A stretch of DNA of 64,000 nt from Paenibacillus glycanilyticus NBRC 16618 (lineage in GTDB: Bacteria > Bacillota > Bacilli > Paenibacillales > Paenibacillaceae). The position numbers were made by a program, and so were the translations under genes. The number at the start of each line of letters is the position of its first letter. Within the stretch, counting starts at the first letter, position 1. The notes under the pieces were generated by a model. The model did no database searches. It saw only the letters and a list, made by a program, of their open reading frames with translations, and was not told the DNA's origin. Below, one piece after another: positions 33,180 to 41,214 of this stretch. The stretch lies in NCBI RefSeq assembly GCF_004000805.1, contig NZ_BILY01000034.1, forward strand, positions 17,881-81,880, written 5' to 3'.

Positions 33180-33986
33180 ATGGGACTTACGTTTACAGTA
33201 CTGGGAAGCGGATCTACGGGCAATGCAACGATAGTAAGCAACGGGGATAAAATGGTGCTGGTGGATGCCGGCCTCAGCATGAAAAAAATAGAGGAGCTTA
33301 TGCGCGAGCAAGGTGTGTCCGGCCATCAGCTGTCCGCGTTGTTCGTTACGCATGAGCATTCCGACCATATTAAAGGACTGGGCGCATTCGCCCGCAAATA
33401 CGAGCTGCCGATCTTTGCGAATGAAGGAACCTGGGGCGGAATGGAGCGTCATGTCGGCACCATTGAGCCGGAGAAGCGGGTCATTATGGAGACGGGCGAG
33501 TCGCTCAGGTTCGGCACGATGGAGGTCTGCTCCTACCCGATCTCGCATGACGCGGCGGAGCCGGTCGGCTATACGTTTGTCGATAACGGGGAAAAGCTGA
33601 GTCTTGCGACCGACCTTGGTTATATGAGCGACAAAGTGAAGCAGGCGATTATCGATTCGGACGTGCTTGTGCTTGAATCCAATCACGATACGGAGATGCT
33701 TCGCATGGGCCGTTACCCGTGGAACATTAAGCGCCGCATTCTAAGCGATGTCGGGCACTTATCGAATGTTGCCGCCGGGGAGGCATTATGCGAGCTGCTG
33801 ACGGACCGGACGAAGCGGGTGTATCTGGCCCATCTCAGTCTGGACCATAATCTGATGGATCTGGCTATGCTGACGGTTCGGAACGTTATGGAGGATAACG
33901 GAATCTTCTTCAAGCAGAACGAGAATCCGCTGCGCCCGACGTATCATGACCGGCCTACGGCATGGGATGAAGTGAGGCGGAAATAA
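33180..33986 (+). CDS. walJ: MBL-fold metallohydrolase WalJ (YycJ)
   Basis: A 268-residue metallo-beta-lactamase-fold protein. It starts MGLTFTVLGSGSTGNATIVSNGDKMVLVDAGLS, has the metal motif THEHSDHIKG near residues 56-65, then SHDA, ATDLGYMSD and LESNHD, and ends AHLSLDHN. Proposed to be an exonuclease-like enzyme coordinating cell division with DNA replication in Gram-positives. It is the last gene of the wal operon, and its 3' end overlaps a convergent gene by 32 bases. Confidence 0.93.
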   Translation: MGLTFTVLGSGSTGNATIVSNGDKMVLVDAGLSMKKIEELMREQGVSGHQLSALFVTHEHSDHIKGLGAFARKYELPIFANEGTWGGMERHVGTIEPEKRVIMETGESLRFGTMEVCSYPISHDAAEPVGYTFVDNGEKLSLATDLGYMSDKVKQAIIDSDVLVLESNHDTEMLRMGRYPWNIKRRILSDVGHLSNVAAGEALCELLTDRTKRVYLAHLSLDHNLMDLAMLTVRNVMEDNGIFFKQNENPLRPTYHDRPTAWDEVRRK

Positions 33987-34176
33987 AGGACTCCAGCTGG
34001 TTGTCCAGGCTGTCCGCTTTAGCGGTCAGCTCTTCGCGGGTGATCAGACCCTTGTCCACAAGCAGCTCAAGCATAGCGCTTAGGGTAAGGACGGTACGGT
34101 AATGATCATCCTTCAGATCGGCCAGTTTAGCTGCAATCTCTACTTGCTCCCATGGGGAGAATGGTTTTGTTTTCAT
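33955..34176 (-). CDS. Small conserved-looking hypothetical protein
   Basis: A 73-residue protein not assigned to a family: MKTKPFSPWEQVEIAAKLADLKDDHYRTVLTLSAMLELLVDKGLITREELTAKADSLDNQLESF. It is predicted to be wholly helical, with a DKGLITREEL segment reminiscent of short helical regions in metalloenzyme subunits; no function is claimed. AAGGAG lies about 12 bases before the ATG. Its 3' end overlaps that of walJ on the opposite strand by 32 bases. It is divergent from htrA, sharing a 153-base intergenic region. Confidence 0.65.
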   Translation of the reverse strand: MKTKPFSPWEQVEIAAKLADLKDDHYRTVLTLSAMLELLVDKGLITREELTAKADSLDNQLESFISASLHPMP

Positions 34177-34329
34177 AGATACGGTTCGCTCCTTTTTCGT
34201 TATGATGGAGGAGTGCGCAAGTGAATCTATTATTATTGTAGTCTAATCTTCCGAAAACATTCTTAGATTGTAAAAATAGTTTTTGTACATTTTCAAAGGC
34301 AAGCATAAGCATCGAAAGGAGCGGTAACG

Positions 34330-35688
34330 ATGGGAATATTTGATGACGATTTCTACTCGACCAAAGTATCAAGACGTGCTCGTTCCACTTCTTCGAAGGA
34401 TGAATTTGCCTTCTCCAATAAAAAGGGAATGCGTAACTGGTCGAATGTCCGAATCGCATTTGTTGCTTCTTTCACCAGCGCGGTGGCAGCGGTATTGTTG
34501 TTTGTGCTTGTCTTTGGCGGCGGGGGCATCGGTCCGGGCTCGCATGCGGCAAGTGTATCAGCATCCGGAAGCGCCTCGCTGGAGCAACGAACGATTCAAG
34601 CTTCGGCTAAGGTGCGGCCGGCGGTAGTCAGCGTTATTAATGAACAGACGGTTCCTTATGGGCTTGCTCCCGGTGACGGCACCCAGGAACAAGCAGGCAG
34701 CGGAGAGGAAGGACAGATTCAGGGTTCGAAGCAGGAGGTAGGCGTTGGCTCCGGCGTTATCTTCAAGCTGAAGGACGGCAAGGCCTACATTATTACGAAT
34801 CATCATGTCATTGCAGGCGCCGAGTCGGTGAAGGTTATGCTCGTGAACGGCGAGAAGCGTGAAGCGAAGATCGTTGGCAGCGACCAGATTACGGATCTGG
34901 CGGTGCTCGAGATGGACGGCAAAGACATTAAGACGGCAGCGGAGATCGGCAATTCGTCGAAGCTGCAGCCAGCTGAATTCGTTCTTGCGATTGGCAATCC
35001 GCTTGGACTTGGCGATTCGCTGTCGATGGGGATTGTAAGCAAGACGCACCGGGTCGTGCCGGTATCCTTGAACGAGGATGGGGTGTACGACTGGCAGCAG
35101 GAAGTCATTCAGGTTAACGTCTCGATTAACGAAGGCAACAGCGGCGGACCCCTGATTGATATGGACGGCAAGGTTGTTGGCATTAACAGCATGAAGATTG
35201 CCGAGGTAGGCGTTGAGGGATTAGGCTTTGCGATTCCGATTGATAACGCGATGCCTATTATCGACAGCTTAATGGAGAAGGGTTATGTATCTCGCCCTTA
35301 TCTTGGCGTCTACACGGTAGACCTGGAGCAGTATTTCGCGCAAAAGCAGCAGGAGGAGCAGGCGGCTGGCAGCGACGGAAAGACTGACCAGGGTGCCGGC
35401 GCAGCTTCGGGAAGCGAGGAATCCGATCTGCCCGAGCTGAATCTCCCAGATGAAGTGTTCAATGGGGTTATCGTGCTTGAAGCGGTAGGACCGGCGAAGG
35501 ACGCGGGCATGAAGCTGAACGATGTGATCGTGAAGCTGGACGAGAAAAGCATTAGCAGCACCTTGGAGCTGCGCCAATACTTGTACCAGACGAAGCATAT
35601 CGGCGATGAGATCAAAGTGACCTTCTACCGTGACGGCAAGCTGAAGACGGCATCGTTCAAGCTGGCGGAGAAAACGAAGGATGAATAA
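34330..35688 (+). CDS. htrA: HtrA/DegP-family serine protease with PDZ domain
   Basis: A 452-residue membrane-anchored protease: cytosolic N-terminus, one transmembrane helix (about residues 38-62), a trypsin-like domain with the catalytic triad in ITNHHVIAGA (His), TDLAVLEMD (Asp) and NEGNSGGPLID (Ser), and a C-terminal PDZ domain (about 330-445, GVIVLEAVGPAKDAGMKLNDVIVKLDEKSIS). A Gly/Ala/Gln-rich insertion (about 345-370) interrupts the PDZ start. The wal-adjacent location matches Bacillus subtilis yyxA (htrC). It degrades misfolded exported proteins. GAAAGGAG precedes the ATG. Confidence 0.92.
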   Translation: MGIFDDDFYSTKVSRRARSTSSKDEFAFSNKKGMRNWSNVRIAFVASFTSAVAAVLLFVLVFGGGGIGPGSHAASVSASGSASLEQRTIQASAKVRPAVVSVINEQTVPYGLAPGDGTQEQAGSGEEGQIQGSKQEVGVGSGVIFKLKDGKAYIITNHHVIAGAESVKVMLVNGEKREAKIVGSDQITDLAVLEMDGKDIKTAAEIGNSSKLQPAEFVLAIGNPLGLGDSLSMGIVSKTHRVVPVSLNEDGVYDWQQEVIQVNVSINEGNSGGPLIDMDGKVVGINSMKIAEVGVEGLGFAIPIDNAMPIIDSLMEKGYVSRPYLGVYTVDLEQYFAQKQQEEQAAGSDGKTDQGAGAASGSEESDLPELNLPDEVFNGVIVLEAVGPAKDAGMKLNDVIVKLDEKSISSTLELRQYLYQTKHIGDEIKVTFYRDGKLKTASFKLAEKTKDE

Positions 35689-35696
35689 GCGTAAGG

Positions 35697-35735
35697 AAGC
35701 TGTGCTGACGGGAAACGGTTGGCACGGCTTTTTTT
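35697..35735 (+). terminator. Terminator after htrA
   Basis: AAGCTGTGC (35697-35705) pairs with GCACGGCTT (35722-35730, one G-U), followed by a T-run. Confidence 0.88.
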
Positions 35736-35859
35736 GTGCGTTGCGCCATTCCCCGACTAAAGTCTAACCCTCGAGCCATCCTCTGGAAGGTTTCTGGCAA
35801 ATCTCCGCTGGCGTAAACTATATTCAAGAAGCAAGAGCAGAGAGGGAGAGAAATCAACT

Positions 35860-36771
35860 ATGAATAGACGATGGGTTAGAAATACGATAGGAGTGGTCCT
35901 TGTGGCGATCGGAATAATGGCGTTGTTGCAATATCAATTCGGCGGAGTGAAGAGCAAGGAATATGCCCATACTTTGCAGCTCGAGGATAAAATGCAGGAG
36001 CTTAGCCTTACATCCGACAGCCTTGGACTGGAAGTGGATTTTGTTCCAAGCACGGACGGAAGCAACTCGATTCATGTCGAAGGCAAAGCAAAGTCGGAGG
36101 TTATCGATCAGATCAAGAACGCAAGAGTCGAGAACGGAAAGCTTGATCTTCGGTTGAAGGAGAAGTGGCATTTCGGATTGTTCGATTTCTCCGGCTGGAA
36201 CGATAAGCAGGTCATAACCGTGTCGCTGACCGAAGAAGCCATGTCGTCTCTTGAATCGTTGAAGGTAAAGAGCGATTCGGGTTCCGTGAGAGTAGATGGC
36301 GCAAAAGCGGCTGACAGCCAGGTGGAGACCGATTCGGGAAGCATCCGGCTTGGCAGCTTCGAGGGCGGCACGTTGTCGCTGAAGTCCGATTCCGGAAGCA
36401 TTAAACTAGAGAGCTTTAAAGGCAGCAGCTTGTCGATCAAGTCCGATTCGGGAAGCATTCATGCGGGGACTGTTGGAGCAGAGCTGAAGGCTTCGTCCGA
36501 CTCCGGCAGCATTACGATCGATCATCTGAACGGAAAGGCTGTTGTACGTTCCGATTCCGGCAGTATCCGCATGGTGAAGGACGATACAACCGGCGTAGAC
36601 GTGAAGAGCGACTCCGGCAGCGTAAGAATCGAGATCCCTTCTTCGTACGGCGGAATGTATGATCTGGATTCCGATTCGGGATCCATTCATAAACCGGATC
36701 AACAAGGAACATCGGGAGAAGTTATCAAGGTTCGCACGGACAGCGGCAGTATTCGAATTAGCCAACCGTAA
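35860..36771 (+). CDS. DUF4097 repeat (beta-helix adhesin-like) membrane protein
   Basis: A 303-residue protein with an N-terminal transmembrane helix (about residues 8-27, TIGVVLVAIGIMALLQYQF). From about residue 125 to the end the hexapeptide (S/T)DSGS(I/V) recurs nine times at intervals of about 17-24 residues, the DUF4097 signature of a right-handed beta-helix. Some DUF4097 genes sit in envelope-stress operons (for example liaG in Bacillus subtilis). No sensor or regulator is adjacent here, so a role at the envelope is inference. AGAGGGAGAG lies upstream of the ATG. Confidence 0.85.
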   Translation: MNRRWVRNTIGVVLVAIGIMALLQYQFGGVKSKEYAHTLQLEDKMQELSLTSDSLGLEVDFVPSTDGSNSIHVEGKAKSEVIDQIKNARVENGKLDLRLKEKWHFGLFDFSGWNDKQVITVSLTEEAMSSLESLKVKSDSGSVRVDGAKAADSQVETDSGSIRLGSFEGGTLSLKSDSGSIKLESFKGSSLSIKSDSGSIHAGTVGAELKASSDSGSITIDHLNGKAVVRSDSGSIRMVKDDTTGVDVKSDSGSVRIEIPSSYGGMYDLDSDSGSIHKPDQQGTSGEVIKVRTDSGSIRISQP

Positions 36772-36777
36772 CATAAG

Positions 36778-36812
36778 AAGCCGCACGGGCAAAGTGGATG
36801 CCCGTGCGGCTT
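36778..36812. terminator. Bidirectional terminator
   Basis: AAGCCGCACGGGC (36778-36790) and GCCCGTGCGGCTT (36800-36812) form a perfect 13-bp stem between the convergent DUF4097 and ynfA-like genes. Confidence 0.93.
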
Positions 36813-36826
36813 TGGTATTTTGCGTG

Positions 36827-37156
36827 TTAGCTGCCGCGTGGAGCGTAGAGCATGATGGCAACGCCGATGATGCAGACGGCGGCACCGATCCAGTCGTACA
36901 GATCGGGAGCTTTTTTATCGATGAGCCATCCCCAAAGAACGGCCAGAATGATAAAGACTCCTCCATAAGCAGCATAGACGCGGCCAAAAGAGGGGAAATT
37001 CTGTAGGGTGGGAATAACGCCGTACGCAATCAGGATTATGCCGCCTACGATGCCGTACCAGAGCGGCTTTGCTTCGCGAAGCCATAACCAGACCAGATAA
37101 CCGCCGCCAATCTCGGCCAGGCCGGCAATTACGAACAGGGCAATAGCAATAAACAC
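36827..37156 (-). CDS. YnfA family (UPF0060) membrane protein
   Basis: A 109-residue protein with four transmembrane helices and the motifs AGLAEIGGGYLVWLWLREAKPLWYG, GRVYAAYGGVFIILAVLWGW and PDLYDWIGAAVCIIGVAIMLYAPR, which define UPF0060/YnfA. The family is related to small multidrug resistance (SMR) proteins. GTG 37156 is chosen because AAGGAG lies 8 bases upstream and the length matches the 108-residue family; the frame upstream to 37192 is not supported. Confidence 0.9.
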   Translation of the reverse strand: MFIAIALFVIAGLAEIGGGYLVWLWLREAKPLWYGIVGGIILIAYGVIPTLQNFPSFGRVYAAYGGVFIILAVLWGWLIDKKAPDLYDWIGAAVCIIGVAIMLYAPRGS

Positions 37157-37314
37157 GGGATATTCTCCTTCTTCGCATAGACTTGTAATCATTATAGCGT
37201 GATGGCCGGGGGAAGGAAATGAAAGGGAGAATTGGCCGGATTACTTCACATCGGCAGGCTTGTTTGCTATGCTAGCTGTATAATAAACAACTTTGAAGAG
37301 GAAGCGAAATTCGA

Positions 37315-37485
37315 ATGTATTGTGTGTGCAAGCAGCATGTAGAGCTGGCAATTGATAAATTTGTTGACGAATACGAGGATGCGCCGGATATTGTCGATTT
37401 GAAGGAAACGGAATTTGCGGATTGGGATCCGCCTCGCAGCTGCGATCTTTGCAGTGAGGCAGCCGCCGAGTTTTTGGTGGTATAG
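37315..37485 (+). CDS. CxxH/CxxC small protein
   Basis: A 56-residue protein beginning MYCVCKQHVELAIDKFVDEYED and ending PPRSCDLCSEAAAEFLVV. The N-terminal CxCxxH and C-terminal CxxC suggest a single zinc site; the layout matches the CxxH/CxxC peptides (BA_5709 type) of Bacillales, which usually lie close to rlmH, as here (0.9 kb upstream). Function is unknown. AGAGGAAG lies upstream of the ATG. The gene is shorter than many gene finders report. Confidence 0.8.
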   Translation: MYCVCKQHVELAIDKFVDEYEDAPDIVDLKETEFADWDPPRSCDLCSEAAAEFLVV

Positions 37486-37502
37486 GAAGAGAAATTCGTT
37501 TG

Positions 37503-37537
37503 AGGCGCTTGCCGCATAGGTGCGGGGGCGCTTTTTT
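37503..37537 (+). terminator. Terminator after the CxxH/CxxC gene
   Basis: GCGCTTGCCGC (about 37505-37515) pairs with GCGGGGGCGC (37522-37531, with G-U pairs), followed by TTTTTT. Confidence 0.75.
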
Positions 37538-37573
37538 CATAAGGCTGGGATGGCCGTGCAAGGGGGATACCCT

Positions 37574-38275
37574 ATGAAGAAATGGATGCTTGCATGCCTC
37601 CTGTTGCTTCAAGGATGCGATAACGGTGCCGGAGGCGACCGTCATATTCAAGAAGAGGAGAGTGTACGCTTAATGGGAACGATTGATGAACAGCTGCTTC
37701 AAGCCTCGGAGGATGGAGAAGCCGATAAAGTCCGCCAACTGATTCAAGACGGCGCAAACCTGGATGTTCAGGATGCGAAGGGACGCACCCCTCTTATGAT
37801 CGCGACCTACAATAAGGATTACGCGGTGGCAGAGGTGCTGACTGAAGCGGGAGCGGATGTGAATTTACGGGATGAGATGCTGAATTCTCCATTCTTGTAT
37901 GCCGGGGCAGAAGGGTATTTGGACATTCTGAGGCTTACGATTGATGCCGGAGCGGATACGAAGATAACGAACCGTTACGGAGGCATTGCCATTATCCCGG
38001 CCTCGGAACATGGTTATGTCGAGGTTGTTCGGGAGCTGCTAGAGCGAACGGATACGAATGTGAATCATGTCAATAATCTCGGTTGGACAGCATTGCTCGA
38101 AGCCATTATTCTCAATAACGGTAATGAGCGGCAGGTAGAGACGGTAAAGCTGCTGATCGAGCATGGGGCGGACGTCAATCTGGCCGACAACGATGGCGTT
38201 ACGCCGCTGCAGCATGCCCGCAAGAGAGGGTTTAAAAAAATCGAGCAGCTGCTGGTTAATGCCGGAGCGAAGTAG
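37574..38275 (+). CDS. Ankyrin-repeat lipoprotein
   Basis: A 233-residue exported protein. The signal peptide MKKWMLACLLLLQGC ends in a lipobox-like LLQGC with the lipidation Cys at residue 15; Gln at -2 is unusual. The mature part is a stack of about five to six ankyrin repeats: LLQASEDGEADKVRQLIQDGANLDVQDAKGRTPLMIA, then units ending AGADVNLRDE, AGADTKITN and HGADVNLADNDGVTPLQHA. It probably binds another envelope protein; no partner is evident. AAGGGGG precedes ATG 37574. Confidence 0.85.
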   Translation: MKKWMLACLLLLQGCDNGAGGDRHIQEEESVRLMGTIDEQLLQASEDGEADKVRQLIQDGANLDVQDAKGRTPLMIATYNKDYAVAEVLTEAGADVNLRDEMLNSPFLYAGAEGYLDILRLTIDAGADTKITNRYGGIAIIPASEHGYVEVVRELLERTDTNVNHVNNLGWTALLEAIILNNGNERQVETVKLLIEHGADVNLADNDGVTPLQHARKRGFKKIEQLLVNAGAK

Positions 38276-38282
38276 CGCAAAG

Positions 38283-38298
38283 AGTTCCACGTGGAACG
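38283..38298. promoter_or_regulatory. parS-like palindrome upstream of rlmH
   Basis: AGTTCCACGTGGAACG is a 14-bp perfect palindrome (GTTCCACGTGGAAC) plus one base each side. It matches the parS consensus at every position except the outermost two. It lies 8 bases after the ankyrin gene and 60 before rlmH, in non-coding DNA. Confidence 0.6.
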
Positions 38299-38357
38299 TA
38301 AGAGCAGCTTAAATGGAGACCATTGGGGTCGTTATTATACATAAAGGATGAACATTC

Positions 38358-38837
38358 ATGCATATACAGATTGCTTCGGTTGGCAAGCTTAAGGAAAAAT
38401 ATTTGGTGCAAGGCATCGCGGAGTATGCCAAGCGGCTCGGGCCGTACGTGAAGCTAACGCTCACGGAAGTGCCTGACGAGAAGGCGCCGGAGACAATGAG
38501 TCCGGCGGAGGAAGCGCAAGTACGCGAGCGGGAAGGGGAACGGCTTCTGGCGCAGCTGAAGCCGGACGCCCATGTTGTCGCGCTCGCGATTGGGGGCGAG
38601 CTCTGGTCCAGCGAGGATCTCGCGGACCAGCTCGATAAGCTGGCCACGTATGGGCGAAGCCACGTGGCGTTTGTCATTGGCGGGAGCACGGGGCTTGCTC
38701 CCGCGGTGCTGCAGCGCGCCCAGCAGAAGCTCAGCTTCGGGCGCATGACGCTGCCGCACCAGCTGATGCGGCTGGTGCTGATCGAGCAGATCTACCGCGC
38801 GGTGAAGATTAACCGCGGTGAACCGTATCATAAGTGA
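38358..38837 (+). CDS. rlmH: 23S rRNA (pseudouridine1915-N3) methyltransferase RlmH
   Basis: A 159-residue SPOUT methyltransferase starting MHIQIASVGKLKEKYLVQGIAEYAKRLGPYVKLTLTEVPDEK, with LAIGGELWSSEDLAD, FVIGGSTGLAP (SAM-binding knot) and the conserved end MRLVLIEQIYRAVKINRGEPYHK. It methylates pseudouridine 1915 in helix 69 of 23S rRNA. RlmH (YydA) in Bacillus subtilis also lies just beyond the wal/htr region. Confidence 0.97.
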   Translation: MHIQIASVGKLKEKYLVQGIAEYAKRLGPYVKLTLTEVPDEKAPETMSPAEEAQVREREGERLLAQLKPDAHVVALAIGGELWSSEDLADQLDKLATYGRSHVAFVIGGSTGLAPAVLQRAQQKLSFGRMTLPHQLMRLVLIEQIYRAVKINRGEPYHK

Positions 38838-38920
38838 AGGTAAGTTTTGATTAAAAAAAGGACTTGAAGGTGACGTTACGTAACCCGATATAATGAGATT
38901 CATCGGGAGGGAGGAATACG

Positions 38921-39871
38921 ATGAATCCAAAGATCCGAATCGTAAACGAAGAAATTTTGTCTGATAACTGGTATGTGCTTAAGAAAATTACTTACATGAG
39001 CGAAGCAAGGGATGGTTCCTGGAATAGTCAGTCCAGGGAATCATACGACCGTGGAAACGGTGCAACGATCTTGCTCTATAATCGGGATAAGCAGACGGTT
39101 ATTTTGACGCGGCAGTTCCGGATCCCGACTTACGTGAACGGAAACGAGACGGGGTTATTAATCGAAGCTTGCGCAGGTTTGTTAGATAAGGAAAGCGCGG
39201 AAGACAGCATTCGCCGGGAGACCGAAGAGGAGACCGGTTACAGGGTAGCTAACGTGCAAAAAATCGGCGAAGCCTACATGTCGCCAGGGTCCGTAACGGA
39301 AATTTTGCATTTTTTCGTCGCGGAATATTCGCCAGTCATGAAAATTGGAGAGGGCGGAGGAGTCAAGGAGGAGCAGGAAAACATTGAAGTGCTGGAATAT
39401 CCTTTCCAGCAGGCGCTCGATATGATAAAAACAGGAGAGATCAAAGACGGAAAAACGATTATGCTGCTGCAATACGCTCAAATTAATCGGCTGCTTGACC
39501 CTGTTTTAAGACAGCAGCATATCCTTATTGCAGGCCCTTATCGTTCGGGAACGGGAGACGATCCGGATTTGATTCGCCGCAACATCGAATTGATGAACGA
39601 TATCGCGCTACAGGTATATGAGGCGGGCCATTTGCCTGTGCTTGGCGAGTGGTATGCACTTCCATTAATCGAGAAGGCAGGTTCACGGCAGATCGGAGAC
39701 GATATTTTTAATCGCATATTTCATCCATCCTCCGTTCGGCTCTTGAAACATTGCGATGCGGTTCTTCGAATCGGAGGTCCCTCCCAAGGCGCCGATGAGA
39801 TGGTGAGCGTCGCACAAGGATTGGGGAAAATCATTTATAGTGATCTAAGAGATATTCCTCGAATCGCGTAG
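38921..39871 (+). CDS. Nudix hydrolase fused to a nucleoside 2-deoxyribosyltransferase-like (DUF4406-type) domain
   Basis: A 316-residue two-domain protein. Residues about 1-190 are a NudK/AdpP-like Nudix hydrolase: RGNGATILLYNRDKQTVILTRQFRIP, a Nudix box in AGLLDKESAEDSIRRETEEETGY and YMSPGSVTEILHFFVAEY, typical of GDP-mannose or ADP-sugar pyrophosphatases. Residues about 200-316 (ILIAGPYRSGTGDDPDLIRRNIELMND, HLPVLGEWYALPLI, CDAVLRIGGPSQGADEMVSVAQGLGK) resemble DUF4406/nucleoside 2-deoxyribosyltransferase folds. The pairing suggests sequential handling of a nucleoside diphosphate sugar, but this is inference. GGGAGGGAGG precedes the ATG. An upstream TATAAT (38892-38897) with a nearby GTTACGTAAC palindrome could be its promoter. 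Confidence 0.8.
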   Translation: MNPKIRIVNEEILSDNWYVLKKITYMSEARDGSWNSQSRESYDRGNGATILLYNRDKQTVILTRQFRIPTYVNGNETGLLIEACAGLLDKESAEDSIRRETEEETGYRVANVQKIGEAYMSPGSVTEILHFFVAEYSPVMKIGEGGGVKEEQENIEVLEYPFQQALDMIKTGEIKDGKTIMLLQYAQINRLLDPVLRQQHILIAGPYRSGTGDDPDLIRRNIELMNDIALQVYEAGHLPVLGEWYALPLIEKAGSRQIGDDIFNRIFHPSSVRLLKHCDAVLRIGGPSQGADEMVSVAQGLGKIIYSDLRDIPRIA

Positions 39872-39894
39872 GAGAGGTTATAGCAGGATAAAAG

Positions 39895-39931
39895 AGGAGT
39901 TCATCCCAGGGGGGGGAGGTACTCCTTTTTT
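39895..39931 (+). terminator. Terminator after the Nudix fusion gene
   Basis: AGGAGT (39895-39900) pairs with ACTCCT (39921-39926), loop of 20 containing a G8-9 run, followed by a T-run. Confidence 0.65.
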
Positions 39932-39983
39932 GATGTCATTTGTATAATCAAGATAACAATCGTTACAATGGAGGATCTTGTAG

Positions 39984-41195
39984 ATGCCAGCGCGTGAAGA
40001 TAAAGAATATTGGACGACTGGACAGATTGCGAAACGGACGGGATTGACTATCCGAACCCTGCGGTATTATGACCAGATCGGGTTGCTGAAGCCATCGTAT
40101 GTTAACCATGCTTCTGTCCGAATGTACGGTAAAGAGGACTTAGTTCGGTTGCAAAAAATTCATGTGCTCAAATATATCGGTCTGAGTCTTGCCGAAATAA
40201 AGCATATCATTCATGAGGGCTCATTTCTCGAGCAGGATTCAAGAAGCTCGCTTATGTTGCAAAAGGAAGTGATCCAAAAAAAAGTTGCCCACATGCAATA
40301 TGTATCCAAAGCAATCGATGAGACACTTGATGTGCTGGGGAAACACCAAGCGAAAACGGAATGGGATAGCTTGTTCGAAATCATTCAGACGATTCATACC
40401 GAGAAAGATTGGGGAGAGCAATACCGAAACGCCCTCCGGTTACAGGCTAGAATCCAGTTGTACGATACCTTCAGCGCCAATAAAATGGGATGGCACCGAT
40501 GGTTCTTCGATCAGCTCGGCTCGGAACCAAATCTAAAAATATTGGAACTCGGCTGCGGAGATGCCGCCTTGTGGAGCCGAAATAGGGATAGGATACCGCC
40601 ATCCTGGAGCATCATGCTTACCGATATATCCCCGGGCATGTTGGAGGCCGCTCGCGCCAATGTAAGAGACATCAGCGGCAATTTTGCCTTTCTTGTCGCC
40701 GATGCGCAATCCATTCCGTTCCACGATGGCGAGTTCGATGTGGTTATTGCGAATCACATGCTTTATCATGTGTTGGATATCGAGCAAGCGCTGTCCGAAT
40801 GCCATAGGGTTCTTAAGAAGGACGGCATGCTCTATACCTCTACCATGAGCAAAGCCCATCTTCAAGAAATGGAGCAGCTCGCGAGGGCATTCGACCCGGA
40901 CCTTCGAGTGCTGGATGATGTTATGGAGAGATTCCATTTGGAAACGGGAAAGGAGATTTTGTCGTCCCACTTCCCGGTCATTGATTTGCTGCGGTATGAA
41001 GATTACATGGAGGTAGATGAGGCGGAGCCTCTCATTGATTACATGACTTCAACGCCTATGAACGCAAGAGATTATCTGAAGGGCGATAATTTAAAAGCCT
41101 TCAGAGCATATCTGAATGAGAAAATTTTAGAGGGGAACGGAAGTATCCATATTACAATGGAATCCGGGTTTTTTCGATCCAGAAAGAAATGTTAG
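39984..41195 (+). CDS. MerR-family regulator fused to a class I SAM-dependent methyltransferase
   Basis: A 403-residue fusion. The MerR winged-helix domain (about 8-80) is EYWTTGQIAKRTGLTIRTLRYYDQIGLLKPSYVN...MYGKEDLVRLQKIHVLKYIGLSLAEIKHII, followed by a dimerisation helix (about 95-125). From about 175 is a Rossmann methyltransferase: LKILELGCGDAALW (motif I), MLTDISPGMLEAAR, ADAQSIPFHDGEFDVVIANHMLYHV and HRVLKKDGMLYTSTM. The product would be a DNA-binding regulator whose effector or output is methylation. Substrate unknown. ATGGAGGATC precedes the ATG. It stands alone between terminators. Confidence 0.85.
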   Translation: MPAREDKEYWTTGQIAKRTGLTIRTLRYYDQIGLLKPSYVNHASVRMYGKEDLVRLQKIHVLKYIGLSLAEIKHIIHEGSFLEQDSRSSLMLQKEVIQKKVAHMQYVSKAIDETLDVLGKHQAKTEWDSLFEIIQTIHTEKDWGEQYRNALRLQARIQLYDTFSANKMGWHRWFFDQLGSEPNLKILELGCGDAALWSRNRDRIPPSWSIMLTDISPGMLEAARANVRDISGNFAFLVADAQSIPFHDGEFDVVIANHMLYHVLDIEQALSECHRVLKKDGMLYTSTMSKAHLQEMEQLARAFDPDLRVLDDVMERFHLETGKEILSSHFPVIDLLRYEDYMEVDEAEPLIDYMTSTPMNARDYLKGDNLKAFRAYLNEKILEGNGSIHITMESGFFRSRKKC

Positions 41196-41214
41196 CAAAG
41201 GAAAGTATGACTTA

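Noticed and set aside
38661..38666. CACGTG core in rlmH as a parS
   Set aside because: Flanking bases are GC-rich and do not match the parS arms.
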